Part shown: positions 44,246 through 53,140 of the stretch, in pieces | Numbering within the stretch: position 1 is the first letter of the stretch | Layout: every line of letters begins with the position of its first letter | From: Fibrobacterota bacterium | Lineage (GTDB): Bacteria; Fibrobacterota; Fibrobacteria; UBA11236 | NCBI GenBank assembly: GCA_019509785.1 | Contig: JAEKLQ010000024.1 | Location: forward strand, 186,001-250,000 | Direction of reading: 5' to 3' | Length of the DNA: 64,000 nt | Notes under the pieces: model-generated | The model's database searches: none | What the model was told of the DNA's origin: nothing | What the model saw: the letters and a program-made list of their open reading frames with translations, nothing else | Program-made: the position numbers and the translations under genes

Positions 44246-45367
44246 ATGGACATCCTGATCGTCTCCCAAGACTTCCCGCCCGAGGAAGGCGGTATCCAGA
44301 CTTACGTCCTGGAGCTGGCGCGTCGTTTCATCGCCCGCGGGCACGACGTGCGCGTCATTTGCCCCGGCCTCCCGGATGCGCCCGCCCCGCTTCCCGGCCT
44401 CAAGGAAGTCGTGCGCCTACGCATCGGCTCATCCTTCCTGTGGTCGCGCCTGCTAACGTATCTTCCCGGTTACCTCCGCTCCCGCCCTTCCCTCTCCCGC
44501 ATCCTCTATGCCCAATGGCAAGGGGCCGCCGGCGCGTTCCTCTGTCCCAAGGGCGTCCGCAAGGAGTATGCCTTGGTCCATGGCCGCGAGTTGCTGACTT
44601 CCGTTTTCGGCCCCCTCCAGCCCGGCCTCATGCGCAAGGCCTTCGCCCGCCTCGACGGCGCCTTTCCCAACAGCAACGAGGTCCTGCGCCTTACCCGGGC
44701 GCATGCGCGGCCCGGCTGCCCCTTGCATCTCATCCATCCCGGCGTCGATCCTCAGGCGTTCCGCCCGGTTGACGCCGCCTTCCTGCGCGCCCGCTATGGC
44801 CTGGGGGACGCGCCCGTCATCGTTTCCCTGGGGCGCATGGTCGCGCGCAAGAACCTACGCATGCTCATCGAGTCCCTGCCCGCCGTGCGCCGCGCCTGGC
44901 CGGGAACGCGCCTGCTCTTGGGCGGGACCGGGCCCGAACGCGAAAGCCTGATGGCCCGCGCCGGCGAACTGGAATTGGCGACGGGACCGGAAGCGGCCGT
45001 GCTGTTCCCCGGCCGCATCGCCGACGGCGAGATGGCCGCCCATTACAGTCTTGCCGACGTGTTCTGCCTCCCGAGTCTCGCTTCCCCGAAGGACGTGGAA
45101 GGTTTCGGCATCGTCTATCTCGAAGCGGGCGCCTGCGAAGTGCCGGTGGTGGGAGGCCGCGCGGGCGGCGTGCCCGACGCCGTCGCGGACGGGGAGACGG
45201 GCCTCCTGATCGACCCCGCTTCCCGCGGCGAACTCGAAGGCGCGCTGATCGCCCTGCTTTCCGATCGCGAGCGGAGAAGGGCCATGGGCCGGCGCGCGCG
45301 GGAGCGCATCCTGAAGGACTTCACCTGGGACGCTTGCGCCGACCGTATGCTGGCATGCATGGCCTGA
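44246..45367 (+). CDS. Glycosyltransferase family 4
   Basis: A 373-residue GT-B fold enzyme, first gene of the envelope block. The start at ATG 44246 gives the typical MDILIVSQDFPPEEGGIQTY opening; TTG at 44225 is a poorer option. The donor domain has VSLGRMVARKNLRMLIE, LLLGGTGPER, and the C-terminal EGFGIVYLEAGACEVPVVGG motif carrying the two glutamates of GT4 (EX7E). Uses a nucleotide sugar to extend a lipid-linked glycan or a surface polysaccharide. It lies 28 bp before the PAP2 gene. Confidence 0.93.
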   Translation: MDILIVSQDFPPEEGGIQTYVLELARRFIARGHDVRVICPGLPDAPAPLPGLKEVVRLRIGSSFLWSRLLTYLPGYLRSRPSLSRILYAQWQGAAGAFLCPKGVRKEYALVHGRELLTSVFGPLQPGLMRKAFARLDGAFPNSNEVLRLTRAHARPGCPLHLIHPGVDPQAFRPVDAAFLRARYGLGDAPVIVSLGRMVARKNLRMLIESLPAVRRAWPGTRLLLGGTGPERESLMARAGELELATGPEAAVLFPGRIADGEMAAHYSLADVFCLPSLASPKDVEGFGIVYLEAGACEVPVVGGRAGGVPDAVADGETGLLIDPASRGELEGALIALLSDRERRRAMGRRARERILKDFTWDACADRMLACMA

Positions 45368-45395
45368 CAATCTATCTTTAGGACCCTTGGCACTC

Positions 45396-45983
45396 ATGGA
45401 CGCAACCGAAACCGAACCCACCGCCCGCATCGCCACCGCTTTCGGGGCCATCACCGGCCGCGTGACCGCCCTCGACATGGCGTTTTTCCGGCTCTTGGCC
45501 GCCGTCAATCTGCCCAAGTCCGTGGCCTATTCCCTCATCCTGTTGGTGCGTAGCGGGGACGGGTGGATTTGGGCCCTCATCGCCTGCGCGCTTTGGCTCT
45601 TCCTGCCTTTCGCCGAGATGGAACGCGTGGTGTTGCATTGCATCCTGGCCTTCGCCATCAGCCTGGCCATCTACTTCCCGGTCAAGTTCATCGGGCGCAG
45701 GTTGCGACCATACGAAAAGGGACTGCCGATCAAACCGCTGGTGCCTCCGCTGGATAAATACAGCTTCCCCTCGGGCCATACCATGAACAACCTGGCGGTC
45801 GCCCTCACCTTGGCCGCCCATTTCCCGGTCTTGTTCCTGCCCGCCATCGCCATTCCCATCCTGTTGGGCGCCTTGCGCGTGCTCTTCGGGGTCCATTACT
45901 TGAGCGATATCATCGGCGGCAGCGTGCTGGGCGCGTTCGCTTTCGCGCTCGCGAAGGCTTTCTTCCCGCTTTCCGGCTCCTGA
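45396..45983 (+). CDS. PAP2-family membrane phosphatase
   Basis: A 195-residue integral membrane phosphatase. The three PAP2 motifs are in place: Lys97...ArgPro104-105 (KFIGRRLRP), PSGH at 125-128, and Arg161...His167...Asp171 (RVLFGVHYLSD). At least four hydrophobic segments surround them. ATG at 45396 was chosen over TTG at 45387. Next to glycosyltransferases and a flippase, it may recycle undecaprenyl diphosphate or dephosphorylate a lipid-linked intermediate. Co-directional and close to the gene before it. Confidence 0.93.
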   Translation: MDATETEPTARIATAFGAITGRVTALDMAFFRLLAAVNLPKSVAYSLILLVRSGDGWIWALIACALWLFLPFAEMERVVLHCILAFAISLAIYFPVKFIGRRLRPYEKGLPIKPLVPPLDKYSFPSGHTMNNLAVALTLAAHFPVLFLPAIAIPILLGALRVLFGVHYLSDIIGGSVLGAFAFALAKAFFPLSGS

Positions 45984-46133
45984 TTGGCGTTCGCTTCCGT
46001 TTCCATCGGATTCCCCGCGGGATTCCCGCTTCCTTCCTTCGCCTCTGGATAGTAAAATCGGCCTCGGCATCGTTCATCCTGGCATTACCATGAGGGGACA
46101 GGTATCTTATACGCGTTCGCTTCCGCGCATAAC

Positions 46134-47675
46134 ATGATGACCTACCGCGAAGGATTCCGGGCGTGCAGACGCCTTAGGGCACGGTGGCCTTTTGGCCCCA
46201 TGCTCGCGTTATGCCTATGCCTGGCCCATCCGCGCCTGGCCCATTCGGCCGCTCCCTCGCCGGATTCTTCCCGGTCCTCCGATTCCGGGAAAAGCAAGGC
46301 CGAGGTCGATTCCGATTTGGACGACTCGGACGCGACCGAGGCGGCGGGTCCCGATTCGATCGGCCACCGCCTCTACACTTACATCTCTTATCCCTTCCTC
46401 CAAATAGTCACCTTGCCGGTGGAAGTGGTGCTGGTGCCGGCCGTCAAGGCGGTGCTCTATCCCACCAAGCCCCCGCTCCGCTACATGCTCAACCAGAACG
46501 TCATCGATCGAACCATTAAGCTGATCAGCTTCGGGAATGAAGGCCAGATCATGGTTTATCCCACCATGAACCTGGCCCCGGGAACGGGATCGTCCACGGG
46601 CCTCACCTTGCGCGATCAAACCCTGTTCGGCCGGTCCAGCGAGCGGGCGGTGCTGATGACCAATTTCTTCGTGAACGGCGACTGGAAGATGCGTACCTAC
46701 GCCACCGCAGCGGACATGGCCGGCAGCGGCTTGAACTCCAAGCTCTCGGTGACCCTCACCCACGCCAAGAACCAGTCCTTCAACATGCCGGGCACCCCCA
46801 TCTTCTGGTCCTATGCGGACACTTCCACGGCGCTCTCCCTGGGCATCTCCCATCTCTTGTACGAAAGACTCGCCGTGCGCGGCCAATACGTGTTCCGCGA
46901 CAACCATTACGGGAATTCCCCGACCGATAACAAACCGTTCGTAGAACGCGCGGGCTTCCTTAAGGATGCGAACGATAGCCTTGACGAACAGATGCGCGGC
47001 CTGCAATCCAATTGGCACGATCATATCGTGGCGGTGGGCCTCACCCGGGATACCCGCAACAACCAGAACATCGTGCTGGGCGGGAGCGATTTCGATGCGT
47101 CCTGGCAATACCATCTCACCGACGCCAACCATAACTTCCATGCCTGGGAGCTTTCGCTCTCCAATTATTTCAAGCTCGGGAAGGAAAAATACGAGATCTC
47201 CACGGACGAGGAGCGCAAGGCCGGCGGCCTTTCCATGCAAAAGGTCCTGAAGAAAATGGAATTGGAAAACCTCAAGAAGGAGCTTTTCAACCGCAAGGTC
47301 CTGGCGACGCACGTATACGCGGCGCAAAGCTTCGAGGTGCCCGGCAATCATATGCCGGTCTACGGCCTGCAGACCCTGGGCAACGACACCCCTTTGCGCG
47401 GCTACAGCGGCAGCCGGTTCCGCGACTACGCCGTCCTGTCGGCGGGGGCGGAGTACCGCTTCCCGGTCATGCGGCTGGTGGACGGGGTGATCTTCGACGA
47501 GTACGGCGTGTTCGGCCGCTCCTGGGACCAGATCGACTATTGGGACGGGCTGAAGAACTCCTGGGGCTTCGGCATCCGCGTGCGGCGCCCGGACATCTAT
47601 CTCTTCCGCTGCCAGCTGGGCTTCCACGGCACTCAGGGCATCGTCCTGAACCTGTCCGTGGACGAACCCTATTAA
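46134..47675 (+). CDS. Omp85/BamA-like outer-membrane barrel
   Basis: A 513-residue outer-membrane protein. A signal region covers residues 1-38. A serine- and aspartate-rich linker (about 40-70) follows, then a short region ahead of a barrel of about 16 strands. The sequence PLRGYSGSRFRDYAV...EYRFPV is the surface-antigen (Omp85/D15) hallmark holding the lid-lock arginine. Only about 80 residues lie between signal and barrel, so POTRA domains are absent or vestigial. A charged helical insert (about 355-385, KVLKKMELENLKKELFNRK) breaks a strand pair. Position beside flippase and glycosyltransferase genes suggests an envelope-assembly role. Confidence 0.8.
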   Translation: MMTYREGFRACRRLRARWPFGPMLALCLCLAHPRLAHSAAPSPDSSRSSDSGKSKAEVDSDLDDSDATEAAGPDSIGHRLYTYISYPFLQIVTLPVEVVLVPAVKAVLYPTKPPLRYMLNQNVIDRTIKLISFGNEGQIMVYPTMNLAPGTGSSTGLTLRDQTLFGRSSERAVLMTNFFVNGDWKMRTYATAADMAGSGLNSKLSVTLTHAKNQSFNMPGTPIFWSYADTSTALSLGISHLLYERLAVRGQYVFRDNHYGNSPTDNKPFVERAGFLKDANDSLDEQMRGLQSNWHDHIVAVGLTRDTRNNQNIVLGGSDFDASWQYHLTDANHNFHAWELSLSNYFKLGKEKYEISTDEERKAGGLSMQKVLKKMELENLKKELFNRKVLATHVYAAQSFEVPGNHMPVYGLQTLGNDTPLRGYSGSRFRDYAVLSAGAEYRFPVMRLVDGVIFDEYGVFGRSWDQIDYWDGLKNSWGFGIRVRRPDIYLFRCQLGFHGTQGIVLNLSVDEPY

Positions 47676-47758
47676 CCTCCTTAACCTCCGCGCGTCCAAA
47701 AGCCCGGCTCCGTGCCCGCCCCGGCTGTAGCTGGGCTCTTAGTACATTTCGCCAGGAC

Positions 47759-49264
47759 ATGCCGCCCTCCCAGGATCCCCCTCCCGCGGCCGGGCCGGCC
47801 GCTTCGGCCCAAGGCCATCGCGAATTCATCAATCGCGGCTCCCGCTTCATGCTTCTGGACAACGTGTCCAAGGCGGCCGAACCCTTGCTCGTGCTCCTCT
47901 GCGCCAGGGCCTATGCCGGCGGCGAATGGGGCATGTTCAAGTACTACGAATCTCTCATCCTTCTGCTTACGCGCCTGGGCTCGCTGGGGCTGGACCGCGG
48001 CGTAGTGTGGATCTACGCGCGCTGCGAGAACGACGGCGTCTTCGTGCGCCGTTTCAGCCGCTGCGTGAACCTGGTCTTCCTGCTGTCCGGGCTTCTCTTC
48101 TTCGGGGCCTTGGCCCAATACGCGGGCTACCTGCCCACCTTCGGATCGTGGACCGCCTCCATGCCGCACTCCCCGGCCTTAACCTTCGCCTTGTTCATGG
48201 CCAGCGTGCCGGTGCAGGCCTGCGCCCTCCTCTTCCTGCAATCCCTCCTCAACAAGCGCGTGCTCGTCTTCGGCCTGATGATCCGCAACCTGATCGTTCC
48301 CGTGCTCATCTATGGCCCGGCCCTGGCGCTGTCCTACACGCCGCTGAAATCGGTCGGGCTCGCCTTGCCTTACCTGGGCGGCAACCTGGCCGGCTTGGCG
48401 CTCGCGATGGTGGGCTTCCTCCGCAATTACCAGGTCAACTGGAAGGACTGGGCCTTCTCCGCCTTCCCTTCGCGGTCCTTGCTCCGCTTCTCCCTGCCCC
48501 TGGCCAGCACCGATTTCTTCATGAGCTTCGCCTACCGCTTCGACATCCTGCTCCTGGGCCGCTACTCCGGCATCCGCGAAGTGGAGATCTATTCCGTCAT
48601 CGTGATGATCTCCAATACCCTGCGCTCGCTGCGCCAGTCCTTCGACGGGATCATGCTTTCGGTTTTCTCCACCGGCGCCGAGGGCGTGGACGCGGGACGC
48701 CGACGCAACTTCAATTACGCGACCTGGATGGTCACCACCGTACAGGTCCCCTTCGTGTTCCTCGCCCTCATCTTCGGGCGGGAAATACTGTGGCTCATCT
48801 CCCCCGTGTACGCCCCGGGCATGTGGGTATTGGCCATCGCCACCTTCTTCAACCTGGGGGCGACCTTGGGATCCTTCTCCGCGCAACTTTTGATCGGGCT
48901 CGGGCGCACCTTCATGATCCCCGTCTCCCAGGTCGCCTTCATCCTCTCCAGCCTGGCGCTCAACTACCTCATCATCCCCCATTACGGCGCCGAGGGCGCC
49001 GCCTTCGCCACCGGCGTGGCCACCTTGCTCGGCGGACTGGTCGCGTTCGGCGGGGTGTGGGCCTACGCGCGTTCGCCCGTCCTGCAATGGGAATACCTGA
49101 GCCCGCTCCTGACCGGCTCTCTTTTCTATCTCGCGGCGACGGCCCTGCACTTCCTGGCCAAGCCCGGCCTTCCCGCCGACATCGCCGCCTTCGCCGCCGC
49201 CAGCGCCGCCTTCGGCTGGCATGCGCGCGGCAAATGGAAGAAGTTCAATGCCCCGCGCCCCTGA
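47759..49264 (+). CDS. Polysaccharide flippase (MOP/Wzx-like)
   Basis: A 501-residue multi-spanning membrane protein of the polysaccharide-transport or MATE-like type. About 12-14 hydrophobic segments can be read. The N-terminal FINRGSRFMLLDNVSKAAEPLLVLL and the mid-protein pattern FSLPLASTDFFMSFAYRFDILLLGRYSG are typical of Wzx proteins. It would flip a lipid-linked oligosaccharide across the inner membrane. ATG at 47759 fits the conserved start; longer frames overlap the previous gene's end. Its last 17 bp overlap the next glycosyltransferase start, so the two are likely translationally coupled. Confidence 0.9.
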   Translation: MPPSQDPPPAAGPAASAQGHREFINRGSRFMLLDNVSKAAEPLLVLLCARAYAGGEWGMFKYYESLILLLTRLGSLGLDRGVVWIYARCENDGVFVRRFSRCVNLVFLLSGLLFFGALAQYAGYLPTFGSWTASMPHSPALTFALFMASVPVQACALLFLQSLLNKRVLVFGLMIRNLIVPVLIYGPALALSYTPLKSVGLALPYLGGNLAGLALAMVGFLRNYQVNWKDWAFSAFPSRSLLRFSLPLASTDFFMSFAYRFDILLLGRYSGIREVEIYSVIVMISNTLRSLRQSFDGIMLSVFSTGAEGVDAGRRRNFNYATWMVTTVQVPFVFLALIFGREILWLISPVYAPGMWVLAIATFFNLGATLGSFSAQLLIGLGRTFMIPVSQVAFILSSLALNYLIIPHYGAEGAAFATGVATLLGGLVAFGGVWAYARSPVLQWEYLSPLLTGSLFYLAATALHFLAKPGLPADIAAFAAASAAFGWHARGKWKKFNAPRP

Positions 49265-50330
49265 AACCGTCTGCCTGCTTGGGCATCATGAGTTGGATTA
49301 CCCGCGCAACCGTAGCCTCCGCGCGGCGCTGGAAGATGCGGGTTATCCCGTTCTGGACGTGCATTCGCGCGCGCCCTTCCCCTGGCGCCATCTCATCCTC
49401 GGGTTCGGTTACCTTAAGATCTTCCCCCGCGTGCGCCGGGTGCTTGTCACCGAAGGCGGCCATCGGCTGGTCCCGTTCATCAAGCTGCTGGCTTGGCTTA
49501 CCGGGCGCGAGGTCGTTTTCGATCCTTTCCTTTCCCGCTACAATACGCGCATCGAGGATCGGAAGCTGTACCGCCCCGGCGGGTTGCAAGCCTGGATTTG
49601 CCGCTGGCAGGATTGGTCCTCCACCCATGCCGCCGATCGCCTCCTCTTCGATACCCAGGAGCATCGCGATTACTTCTTCGCCCAGTACCGGTTGCGCAAG
49701 CCTTCCCTGGTGCTTCCCGTAGGCGTCCCGGAAGCGCATTTCCATCCTCGCCCGCCCGGGTCCCTGCCTTCGCCCTATGCGGCCGGCGGCGCCGCGTTCC
49801 AAGTGCTCTTCTACGGATCTTATATCCCCTTGCAAGGGGCGGAATGGATCGTGGAGGCGGCGGCGCTCTTGCGCGGCAAGGACATCGCCTTCACCCTGAT
49901 CGGGAGCGGGCAGACCCGGGCCGAAGTGGAAGCCCGGGCGCGGTCCCGGGACATTCCCGGCCTCCGCTTCCTCCCGAACGTTCCCGAAGCGGAGCTTCCC
50001 GCCTACCTGGCGCATGCCGACCTATGCCTGGGCATTTTCGGGGACACCCTGAAGGCGGCGAACGTGGTGCCGAACAAGGTGGTGCAGGCGGCGGCGATGG
50101 GCAAGCCCCTCCTCACCCGCGACTCGCCCGCCATCCGCCGTTATTTTTCCGATGGCGAAAACATCGCCCTGGCGCCGCCGGCCGATCCGCAAGCCCTGGC
50201 CGACCGCATCCTGGCCTTACGCGGCGACCCGGGACTCCGGGCCAGCCTGGGGGCGAACGCCCGCCAGGTCTTCGAAAACTCCTTTTCCACAAAGGCCCTT
50301 GGCCGGCTCCTGCGCGGTTTCCTCGGCTAA
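49248..50330 (+). CDS. Glycosyltransferase (GT-B, GT4-like)
   Basis: A 360-residue GT-B enzyme starting inside the flippase gene (ATG at 49248, 17-bp overlap). The acceptor half opens VCLLGHHELDYPRNRSL. The donor half has VLFYGSYIPLQGAEWIVEAA, LIGSGQTRAEVEARA, LRFLPNVPEAELPAYLAHADLCLGIFG and the VPNKVVQAAAMGKPLLTRD segment where GT4 enzymes bind the nucleotide sugar. Partner of the flippase in making a surface glycan. It is followed by an intrinsic terminator, which ends the operon. Confidence 0.92.
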   Translation: MPRAPETVCLLGHHELDYPRNRSLRAALEDAGYPVLDVHSRAPFPWRHLILGFGYLKIFPRVRRVLVTEGGHRLVPFIKLLAWLTGREVVFDPFLSRYNTRIEDRKLYRPGGLQAWICRWQDWSSTHAADRLLFDTQEHRDYFFAQYRLRKPSLVLPVGVPEAHFHPRPPGSLPSPYAAGGAAFQVLFYGSYIPLQGAEWIVEAAALLRGKDIAFTLIGSGQTRAEVEARARSRDIPGLRFLPNVPEAELPAYLAHADLCLGIFGDTLKAANVVPNKVVQAAAMGKPLLTRDSPAIRRYFSDGENIALAPPADPQALADRILALRGDPGLRASLGANARQVFENSFSTKALGRLLRGFLG

Positions 50331-50346
50331 TTCCGCCTCGCCCTTC

Positions 50347-50371
50347 GCCCGCCCTCCTTTGCGGGCTTTTT
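50347..50371 (+). terminator. Intrinsic terminator after the glycosyltransferase
   Basis: GCCCGC (50347-50352) and GCGGGC (50361-50366) form a stem with an 8-nt loop, followed at once by TTTTT (50367-50371). An overlapping alternative stem, TTTGCGGGC with GCCCGCAAA (50358-50382), can also form. It closes the GT4-to-glycosyltransferase operon. Confidence 0.8.
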
Positions 50372-50409
50372 AGGCCCGCAAATCGGGGCCATCACCACGC
50401 CTTCTCCTC

Positions 50410-50439
50410 TTGATTCCCCCCGGAACCTGGCCCTATAAT
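50410..50439 (+). promoter_or_regulatory. Sigma-70-like promoter for the SH3 gene
   Basis: TTGATT (50410-50415), an 18-nt spacer and a perfect TATAAT (50434-50439) lie about 80 bp before the SH3-protein start and just after the preceding terminator. Position and boxes fit a housekeeping promoter. Confidence 0.6.
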
Positions 50440-50518
50440 TTTTGAAAGGCGACGGCGAAGACGAGACCCGTCCCGCCGGCCCTGCAAGCGCTTTCGCCGA
50501 TCGATCAAGGAGTGCCCC

Positions 50519-51304
50519 GTGCGCGTGCGTAAACTCCTCCTATGCTTAAGTCCCCGCATTCTGTTAGGGACCCTGGGCCTTTTCGGCGTCGCCCCGGTGG
50601 CCGCCCAGGTGTACGCTTCCCTTCCCGACAATCCCATCGCCTTCGGCAACTGCACGGCCCGCGTCAAGGTCGATATCGCGCGTTTGCGATCGGGCCCCTC
50701 GCTGGACTCCAAGATCCTCGGGGTGCGCAAGCAGGATGAACCGCTACACGTATTGAAGGTGGTGGGCAAATGGGTGCAGGTGGAAACCGTCACCGGCGAC
50801 ACCGCCTACATGGCCGCCTACCTGTTGGCTTTCCCGGCCAGCGATCTTTTGGAACAATGGAAGCGCGAAAGCCCGGCGCCCAGCGTGGGCAAGAAGGCAA
50901 GAGTGAAATGGGCCTCGGTGGAATTCCGCAAGTACCCCTCCCGGCTTTCCGCCAGCCTGGGCCATTTCGATCTCGGGGACGAAGTCGCGGTTTTGACCGA
51001 CATGGGGAATGGCTGGAGTTTCGTCGAAAGCCGCAAGACGGATGGCAACGGCCCCTGCTACGGCTTCCTCGCCAACCGCGCCTTGGCCGCTCCGGACGTT
51101 CCCGATCCCCCGGATTGGGCCGCCCCGGTCTCCCAAGTACGCTTAAATCCGGGTCAGCAGCCGGAGGTCAAGCCGGTCCGGGAAAGCCCGAGCCAGTACT
51201 GCCTGCGCACCGCCTGGAGCCCGGAGCTTTTCAAGATGGAGTTGAGGGCCAAGACCTCGGAGGCGGAACAGAAAATGTTGGAACAGCGCGTAGCCGCGCG
51301 CTGA
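50519..51304 (+). CDS. Secreted protein with two bacterial SH3 domains
   Basis: A 261-residue exported protein. The start is GTG at 50519, 6 nt after AAGGAG. The signal peptide ends VAAQ near residue 30. Two bacterial SH3 repeats follow: about 48-105 (VDIARLRSGPSLDSKILG...GKWVQVET) and about 125-190 (WASVEFRKYPSRLSASLG...GNGWSFVESR). A charged C-terminal helix ends the chain. Such domains usually bind peptidoglycan or sense the wall. Early in the coding region it holds GCATTCTGTTAGGGACCCT (50556-50574), a 19-nt word also found in the rfbB leader. A cell-wall role is inferred. Confidence 0.85.
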   Translation: MRVRKLLLCLSPRILLGTLGLFGVAPVAAQVYASLPDNPIAFGNCTARVKVDIARLRSGPSLDSKILGVRKQDEPLHVLKVVGKWVQVETVTGDTAYMAAYLLAFPASDLLEQWKRESPAPSVGKKARVKWASVEFRKYPSRLSASLGHFDLGDEVAVLTDMGNGWSFVESRKTDGNGPCYGFLANRALAAPDVPDPPDWAAPVSQVRLNPGQQPEVKPVRESPSQYCLRTAWSPELFKMELRAKTSEAEQKMLEQRVAAR

Positions 51305-51317
51305 GGCGAGCGCGCCT

Positions 51318-53078
51318 TTAGTTGAACGATCCGTCCAGGCTCCCCGCCACGCGGAAGCGGACCGGATTCCCGTTGGGCTGCTCCCGGATATCCGCTCCGA
51401 AGGCATGCAGCGCCGCCACCGTCAGCTTCAGTTTTTCCGAAAACAGGCTTTGGGACAAGGAAAATTGGTTCTCCCAGTGCGAGGTTATCTTGAAGACCGG
51501 ACCCCAATGGCGCACTTCCTTGGGGCCCACGTAGGCGACCTGCCCATCGATGCGGGTCTTGGCCCCTTTCCAGGTCAACCCATAGCCCGACCCGGCGGAA
51601 AGCCACCAAGGGCTGGGGAGGAACTCCAGGCTGTCGGCGTCATGGCCGCGGAACCGGCGCAGGCCCGCTTCGGCTTTCCAATTCCCCTGCGGCCCCAGCT
51701 CCCCGGACGCGAACAGCCTTCCGCCTGAATTGGCCACCCAGAAATCGCTGCCCACGTAGCCTCCCCGTCGTAGGAGAATGCCGTCTCCGCTATCGAACAG
51801 GGAGCCGTGGAACAGGGGCAACTCCCATTCCATGGCGTAATCGGCCGCTAGCCCCGCCTGGAAATGCTTCCGCACCTCGCGGTATTCGGCGCCGGCCACC
51901 ACGCCCCGGTTCTGCTGACCCGGCTGGAAGCGGCCCACGGCCTGGGAGTCGGCGCTCAGGTACTCGGTGGGGACGGTATAGCCTTTGAAGGCGTAGTGGT
52001 AATATCCCTTGAGGAATTGGAGGGGTTGATGGGAACCGAAGGGCTCCCGGAACTCGGTGCCATGCTGGGCCTGGAACATGCCTTCGCGGTAACCCAGCGA
52101 CCCTTGCGAGACCATGCGCAAAGGCATGGAATCGGGAGCGGTCCAATCCTGCTGGTAACGGAACCGGAAGGGATACTCCTTCTCTTCGAACTCCCCGAAG
52201 GCGCCTTGCGAGTTCATCGCCCTCCGCTCATAGCCGATATCGAACTGCCATTTCCAGGTTTCCTCCGAGGAGCCTAAAAAGCTCAAGTCGAGTTCGGAAC
52301 GGCGCCAATGCGACTTGTCGAATTGGAACGGGCTAGGCGAATCCCATTGCTGCTCCACCAGGGACAAGGTGAAGCCCTCGCCATCCCGGTAATGGAAGTC
52401 GAAGTTGAATCCCTGCCAGGGGTACACCTGCCCCGTCACCGGCGAAGCGGTCCACCACCATCCTTGGTTGGCCTGCAGCCCCAGGGTGGCCCCGCGGCGG
52501 ATGTAGGCCGCGCCCAAGGCGGCCTGGCTGCGGATGGGCCCGTCGCCGCCGAACCAGGCCCAATCGCCCTTGTTCTCCGCCGTGGACATGAACTTGCGCG
52601 CGGGCAAGGTGGCTTGGGAATAAAGGGCGTTCTGATCGAGGGCGGCGTGCAGGCGAAGCGCATCCATCGGCGACCAGGCCAGTTCGGATTGGACGAAGGG
52701 GGAAGCGCCTTCCCCGGGAGCATTGGCGCCGGTGGCCGAGTAGGAGAAAATGGAACTGTCCGCCTCCCAACGCCGGTCCGGGCCGTAATGCAGGTAGGGA
52801 TGGGACGGCCACAAGAACGGGAGCACGTCGCCGGCGTTCTGGTAGAACTCCTTCCCGGCCACGAAACCTTCTTCGCCATTCAACAGGAAGTGGTTCTCGG
52901 GTTCACGATTCCGATCCAGGAGGAAGGTATTCTCGGCCGGCACGCCGCCCTGCTCCCAAGCCGGCGGCGCATCCGCGGCCAAAGCGGGGAAAGCGGCGCC
53001 GGCGGTCAGGCCAGCGATAAATCGGACGGCCATGAGGGCGGGAATGCTGCGGGATGCGGACCGATGCAAGGGCTTCAC
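51318..53078 (-). CDS. Outer-membrane beta-barrel protein, unknown role
   Basis: A 586-residue barrel. The chosen start is GTG at 53078, 6 nt after GGAGG, which yields a proper signal peptide ending LAAD near residue 36. The open frame upstream to 54089 lies under rsmB and is not protein-like. Many alternating strands rich in Tyr, Trp and Phe follow, with turns of two to five residues. The C-terminal residues are GSFN, so the BAM aromatic is one from the end. No family recognised. It is convergent with the SH3-protein gene (13 bp apart) and lies 62 bp downstream of rsmB. Confidence 0.8.
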   Translation of the reverse strand: MKPLHRSASRSIPALMAVRFIAGLTAGAAFPALAADAPPAWEQGGVPAENTFLLDRNREPENHFLLNGEEGFVAGKEFYQNAGDVLPFLWPSHPYLHYGPDRRWEADSSIFSYSATGANAPGEGASPFVQSELAWSPMDALRLHAALDQNALYSQATLPARKFMSTAENKGDWAWFGGDGPIRSQAALGAAYIRRGATLGLQANQGWWWTASPVTGQVYPWQGFNFDFHYRDGEGFTLSLVEQQWDSPSPFQFDKSHWRRSELDLSFLGSSEETWKWQFDIGYERRAMNSQGAFGEFEEKEYPFRFRYQQDWTAPDSMPLRMVSQGSLGYREGMFQAQHGTEFREPFGSHQPLQFLKGYYHYAFKGYTVPTEYLSADSQAVGRFQPGQQNRGVVAGAEYREVRKHFQAGLAADYAMEWELPLFHGSLFDSGDGILLRRGGYVGSDFWVANSGGRLFASGELGPQGNWKAEAGLRRFRGHDADSLEFLPSPWWLSAGSGYGLTWKGAKTRIDGQVAYVGPKEVRHWGPVFKITSHWENQFSLSQSLFSEKLKLTVAALHAFGADIREQPNGNPVRFRVAGSLDGSFN

Positions 53079-53140
53079 GAATCGCCTCCGTGCTGGGAGA
53101 TCAAGAATAGAAAACACGAGGGAGGGGGGCGGCAATCCCT

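Noticed and set aside
46215-47699. 494-residue minus-strand frame under the Omp85-like gene
   Set aside because: The plus frame has a signal peptide and Omp85 hallmark; the minus frame has no recognisable structure.
47926-49722. 598-residue plus frame across the flippase and glycosyltransferase genes
   Set aside because: Out of frame with both; arginine- and proline-rich, with no membrane segments.
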